Source: Bacteroidales bacterium UBA1216 (GTDB lineage Bacteria; Bacteroidota; Bacteroidia; Bacteroidales; Paludibacteraceae). Taken from it: a DNA stretch of 8,513 nucleotides. Numbering within the stretch: the first letter of the stretch is position 1; every line of letters starts with the position of its first letter. Position numbers and translations under genes: made by a program. Where the stretch lies: NCBI GenBank assembly GCA_002309255.1, contig DBXI01000017.1, forward strand, positions 1 to 8,513, read 5' to 3'. Positions 6,021 through 8,513 of the stretch are shown in pieces. Below the pieces are notes generated by a model. The model had not been told where the DNA came from. It saw only the letters and a list, made by a program, of their open reading frames with translations, and ran no database searches.

Positions 6021-6779
6021 TTAGATTTTCTTGTACTTCCAGTAGAAATACATCAGTGCCTTAATGTGCAGCCATCCTAATTTGGAGAACGGCTTGGTGT
6101 GTGTGCGACGTTGGCAATGGTGGTACATGGCAACGCTGGGGATATATATCACTTGCCATCCGGCTTGGCGTGCGCGCAGGCAGTAGTCGCAATCTTCGGG
6201 TCCGTAGAAGATGGTGTCATCCAGATCGCCGATGGCATCGTACACTTCGCGGCGTATCATCTGGCATGCGCCGATGATATATACCGGTTCGAAGGGAGCG
6301 GATCCGTTCATCTGTTTCTCGTAGGTTGGGGTAGATGAGGATGCTCGAAAACTGCGTAACTTTTCTATGATCCCGGGGTAGGGTTTGCAACTAAGTTGTG
6401 GCGCGCCGTCGGGGTACAAGAGCTTGCATCCGCAGATACCTGCCTTAGGATGATTGTCCATAAATTGCTCCATAGCTGTCACGGACTCATCGGTGATCTG
6501 GATGTCGTTGTCAAGGATGAAAAGGTACTTGCCTTTTGCTTGACGCATACTTAGGTTGCGTGCATATGCTACGCCCATGTTCCGCTGCAGACAGATGAGG
6601 CGGATGGACGGATAATCGTTCTGCAAAAACTCGATTGTTCCGTCGGTTGAGCCATTGTCGGTGATGATCACTTCCACATCCTCGCGCTGCAGTTGGCTAC
6701 TCATCGAGTTAAGCAGCCGGCGCAGGTAGTTGAGCCCGTTCCAGGTAATAATAATATATGAAACCTTTATGGTGTTCAT
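6021..6779 (-). CDS. Family-2 glycosyltransferase (WbbL/rhamnosyltransferase-like)
   Basis: This 252-residue GT-A glycosyltransferase starts VSYIIITWNGLNYLRRLLNS and continues with DVEVIITDNGSTDGT (34-48), the nucleotide-sugar binding half. NMGVAYARNLSMRQAKGKYLFILDND (67-92) contains the metal-binding DND (90-92). IIGACQMIRREVYDAIG (168-184) and FYGPEDCDYCLRARQAGW (191-208) provide the catalytic ED (195-196) and the DxxxR motif. All key residues expected for the family are present and the length is near the family minimum of about 250-300. The ATG (6777-6779) overlaps the TGA of the radical SAM gene as ATGA, which implies translational coupling. A basic/aromatic C-terminus (ALMYFYWKYKKI) may help membrane association. 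It probably transfers one sugar to a growing surface glycan or O-glycan; donor and acceptor cannot be read from the sequence. Confidence 0.9.
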   Translation of the reverse strand: MNTIKVSYIIITWNGLNYLRRLLNSMSSQLQREDVEVIITDNGSTDGTIEFLQNDYPSIRLICLQRNMGVAYARNLSMRQAKGKYLFILDNDIQITDESVTAMEQFMDNHPKAGICGCKLLYPDGAPQLSCKPYPGIIEKLRSFRASSSTPTYEKQMNGSAPFEPVYIIGACQMIRREVYDAIGDLDDTIFYGPEDCDYCLRARQAGWQVIYIPSVAMYHHCQRRTHTKPFSKLGWLHIKALMYFYWKYKKI

Positions 6780-8212
6780 CCGAACAGCTTAATTTTGAGT
6801 GAGCGCAATGCATGCGTAAAATCCGACCAAGAACGGAACTGTCGCATCTGTTTCCAGATGAATCGGGGTGATAGGAAGTATCTGAGGTTAGAGGTGAATA
6901 ACAGATGCTCCATCTGCTTGGATGTAAGGTGCGGATAATTGAGGATAGACTCGCGTTGCACGTCAGTAGGCACATATTCGCCATCCTTGATCCAGCCGTT
7001 TTCCATAGCCATCTTGTAGAACTGCGTACCGGGGAAAGGTGAGACGATATTGATCATCAGTTGATCCACCTGCAGCTTCTTGGCTTTGCGGATGGTCTCC
7101 TTGATGGTCTGTTCGGTCTCGAGGGGGCTCGTTCCGATCAGGATGTTCAGTTTAACGGGCACATGGTACTTTTGGAGCAGTCGGATGGCGGTGTAGATCT
7201 GCTCTTCGGTAATTCCTTTGTGTACGTACTCCAATATCTCGTTGCTGAACGATTCTACTCCCAGATCGACATACATGCATCCGGATTGTCCGAGCATCTG
7301 TGCTATCGGTTCGGTGATGGCACTGACACGCGCCTGACATCCCCATACGATCCCAGTCTCGCGCAGGACGTCGCATATAGCCGTTGTGCGCTGCTCGTTC
7401 CAGATGAAGTTGTCGTCCATGAATCCGATTGCCTTGTATCCTTCGCTATGCAGGTGGCGGATCTCTTCGGCCACCTTTTCAGGCGAGCGGTAAGAGATAG
7501 GTGGCTTGCGATGGTTGTACTGCTTATACTCTATTTCGCGCGCGAAGGTGAGTGAACTGGGAACGCAGTAGATGCATTGGAAGGGGCAGTTACGCGATGT
7601 AACCATCGTAGTATAGGGCGTGCGCTTCAGTTTTGGGTTGCGGTAAGTCACATTGGATACGAGATGTCGCGCGGGGAAGGGGAGCGCGTCCAGATCCTTC
7701 ATGAGCGCGCGCATCTTTGTTCGATGATGCTCACCGTTGCGCAGATATGAAATACCATCAATAGCCGACCAATCGGATTGGTTGTCAATTTTTTCCAGCA
7801 ACTCCATGAGCGTCATTTCAGGTTCGCCGTGCACGACTATTGTGCGTTCGTCAACATGACACTGCTCGTGGAAATAGCTTGCTCCGGGTCCGAGTAGCAC
7901 GACCCACGCCTCAGGCAGAGCCTGATGCAGTCGGCAGGTGACTTCTATATCGTTCAGAACAGACAGGTTAACCGTCCACATGATATAGATATCCGCCTGG
8001 GAGGATTGTTGCTTGGTCAGAAAATCGTCCAACGATTGGGGCACATTGATGCAATCAACGTATGCCGTTTGGTAGTGTTGCTCGACGCATGCTGCAACTT
8101 GGAGTTCATAAATGTTAGGTGTAGGATACACTACCCTGGTGCATCCCGAACTACGCTCAGCGGGGTGCGTGCCTACGATGACGGGCGGTACTAAGAATGT
8201 GACCTTTAGCAT
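6776..8212 (-). CDS. Cobalamin-binding-domain radical SAM enzyme
   Basis: This is a 478-residue protein. Residues about 1-150 form an N-terminal B12-binding-type Rossmann domain (KVTFLVPP at the start; ADIYIMWTVNLSVLND and VVLLGPG inside). It lacks the full DxHxxG motif, as is common in class B radical SAM enzymes, which bind cobalamin base-off without His ligation. A radical SAM TIM-barrel core follows, with the [4Fe-4S] cluster motif CPFQCIYC (Cys209, 213, 216), GFMDDNF (263-269), and VDLGVESFSNEILEYVHKGI (315-334), which resembles the family's conserved ESxxxxxLxxxxKG segment. The C-terminal region (about 390-478) is the variable substrate cap. Family members perform methyl transfers to unactivated carbons, ring rearrangements or other radical chemistry. 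Linked to two glycosyltransferases, this one may modify a sugar or lipid of the same glycan; that is inference. The start lies only 31 bases after the T tract of the rpsP terminator, with no clear promoter or Shine-Dalgarno sequence. Confidence 0.88.
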   Translation of the reverse strand: MLKVTFLVPPVIVGTHPAERSSGCTRVVYPTPNIYELQVAACVEQHYQTAYVDCINVPQSLDDFLTKQQSSQADIYIMWTVNLSVLNDIEVTCRLHQALPEAWVVLLGPGASYFHEQCHVDERTIVVHGEPEMTLMELLEKIDNQSDWSAIDGISYLRNGEHHRTKMRALMKDLDALPFPARHLVSNVTYRNPKLKRTPYTTMVTSRNCPFQCIYCVPSSLTFAREIEYKQYNHRKPPISYRSPEKVAEEIRHLHSEGYKAIGFMDDNFIWNEQRTTAICDVLRETGIVWGCQARVSAITEPIAQMLGQSGCMYVDLGVESFSNEILEYVHKGITEEQIYTAIRLLQKYHVPVKLNILIGTSPLETEQTIKETIRKAKKLQVDQLMINIVSPFPGTQFYKMAMENGWIKDGEYVPTDVQRESILNYPHLTSKQMEHLLFTSNLRYFLSPRFIWKQMRQFRSWSDFTHALRSLKIKLFG

Positions 8213-8243
8213 ATTTATTGTATTAGTCTGCTATATTTTGTCG

Positions 8244-8280
8244 AAAAAAAGCAAAGCCCAAGACAGGGTCTCGGGCTTTG
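8244..8280 (-). terminator. Strong intrinsic terminator of rpsP
   Basis: Read on the minus strand, an 8-bp stem CAAAGCCC/GGGCTTTG (8280-8273 with 8259-8252) is extended after one mismatch by AGAC/GTCT pairing. It closes a 3-base loop and is followed by GC and seven Ts (8250-8244). It lies 17 bases beyond the S16 stop, a classic rho-independent layout. It also sits immediately before the radical SAM gene, so it separates the two units or limits read-through. Confidence 0.9.
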
Positions 8281-8297
8281 TTGCAACACGCTGTAGA

Positions 8298-8513
8298 TTA
8301 TTCAGCTGCAGCCTCTTGCACAGCCTCAGCGGCTTCCTTAGCGGCCTCAACTGCGGCAGCAGCGAGTGCTTCGGCAGCCTCAGCGCGCTTCTTAGCTACA
8401 GCAGCGGCTTTCGCCTTGTTAGCCTCTACCTCTTGCGCCAGACGCTCCTTAGCCGTAGCAGCTTTCTGAGCGGCCTCGTCGCGGCTAATCTTGCCGAACT
8501 TGGCATCCTTCTG
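8298..8513 (-). CDS. rpsP: 30S ribosomal protein S16, C-terminal tail only (5' end outside the window)
   Basis: The minus-strand frame entering at the right edge encodes 71 residues and a TAA stop (8300-8298). It begins QKDAKFGKISRDEAAQKAAT and ends AAEAVQEAAAE. It is almost entirely Ala, Glu, Lys, Val and Arg with helical spacing. Bacteroidota S16 proteins carry a long Ala/Lys/Glu-rich helical extension after the conserved fold, and this sequence fits that tail. The conserved S16 core lies outside the window, so the call rests on composition, style of tail and the strong terminator. Another Ala/Lys-rich protein (for example a histone-like or TolA-like tail) is the main alternative. An open frame on the opposite strand (8278-8469) is the mirror of this repetitive coding sequence and is not a gene. 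Confidence 0.75.
   Translation of the reverse strand, partial: QKDAKFGKISRDEAAQKAATAKERLAQEVEANKAKAAAVAKKRAEAAEALAAAAVEAAKEAAEAVQEAAAE

Noticed and set aside
5047..8230. A 10-mer (CAGACTAATA) in the 11-bp array with its exact reverse complement just before the radical SAM gene, as inverted ends of a mobile cassette
   Set aside because: By a rough count, tens of such 10-mer pairs are expected by chance in 8.5 kb; there is no recombinase and no longer flanking identity.
8231..8243. TATATTTTG as a plus-strand Bacteroidetes -7 promoter element
   Set aside because: It does not match TAnnTTTG exactly, has no -33 partner I can see, and would point into antisense of rpsP.
8278..8469. Plus-strand Ala/Ser-rich open frame
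   Set aside because: It is the mirror of the repetitive rpsP tail and begins inside the terminator hairpin.

Overview
The window looks like chromosomal DNA from a member of the Bacteroidales (Bacteroidota). The evidence is a SusC/BtuB-type TonB receptor followed by a DUF5074-type propeller lipoprotein, secreted proteins with an RDGQ-type C-terminal tail, A/T-rich leaders without clear Shine-Dalgarno sequences, and the long Ala/Lys/Glu-rich tail on ribosomal protein S16 that is typical of this phylum. I cannot name a genus.

Left half (1-4887, plus strand): four tightly packed genes that look like an outer-membrane corrinoid (vitamin B12) capture operon. They are the C-terminal part of a BtuB-like TonB-dependent receptor (cut by the window edge), a BtuG-like YncE/DUF5074 beta-propeller lipoprotein, a secreted family protein with a DxNGNGxPDDEWYELAGSE signature, and a secreted protein with two tandem DUF4465-like domains that may be a BtuH counterpart. 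The last two have signal peptidase I signals rather than lipoboxes. Both end in nearly the same short tail (14 of 21 aligned residues identical), which looks like a short type IX secretion sorting signal. A hairpin terminator closes the operon at about 4938-4970. Any promoter or cobalamin riboswitch would lie upstream of the window.

Middle (4888-5186): a 299-base convergent intergenic region. It holds the terminator, an array of five degenerate 11-bp units and a perfect 12-bp-arm AT-rich palindrome.

Right half (5187-8513, minus strand, transcribed right to left): the C-terminus of rpsP (S16) and its strong intrinsic terminator, then a three-gene cluster. The cluster encodes a cobalamin-binding-domain radical SAM enzyme and two family-2 glycosyltransferases. 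The first two genes overlap by ATGA and the third follows after 12 bases, so they are probably one transcript making or modifying a cell-surface glycan. The second glycosyltransferase has lost the usual acidic DxD/NPD residue.

The two halves converge and are probably separate units. One functional link is possible: the radical SAM enzyme would use the cobalamin that the left-hand operon imports.
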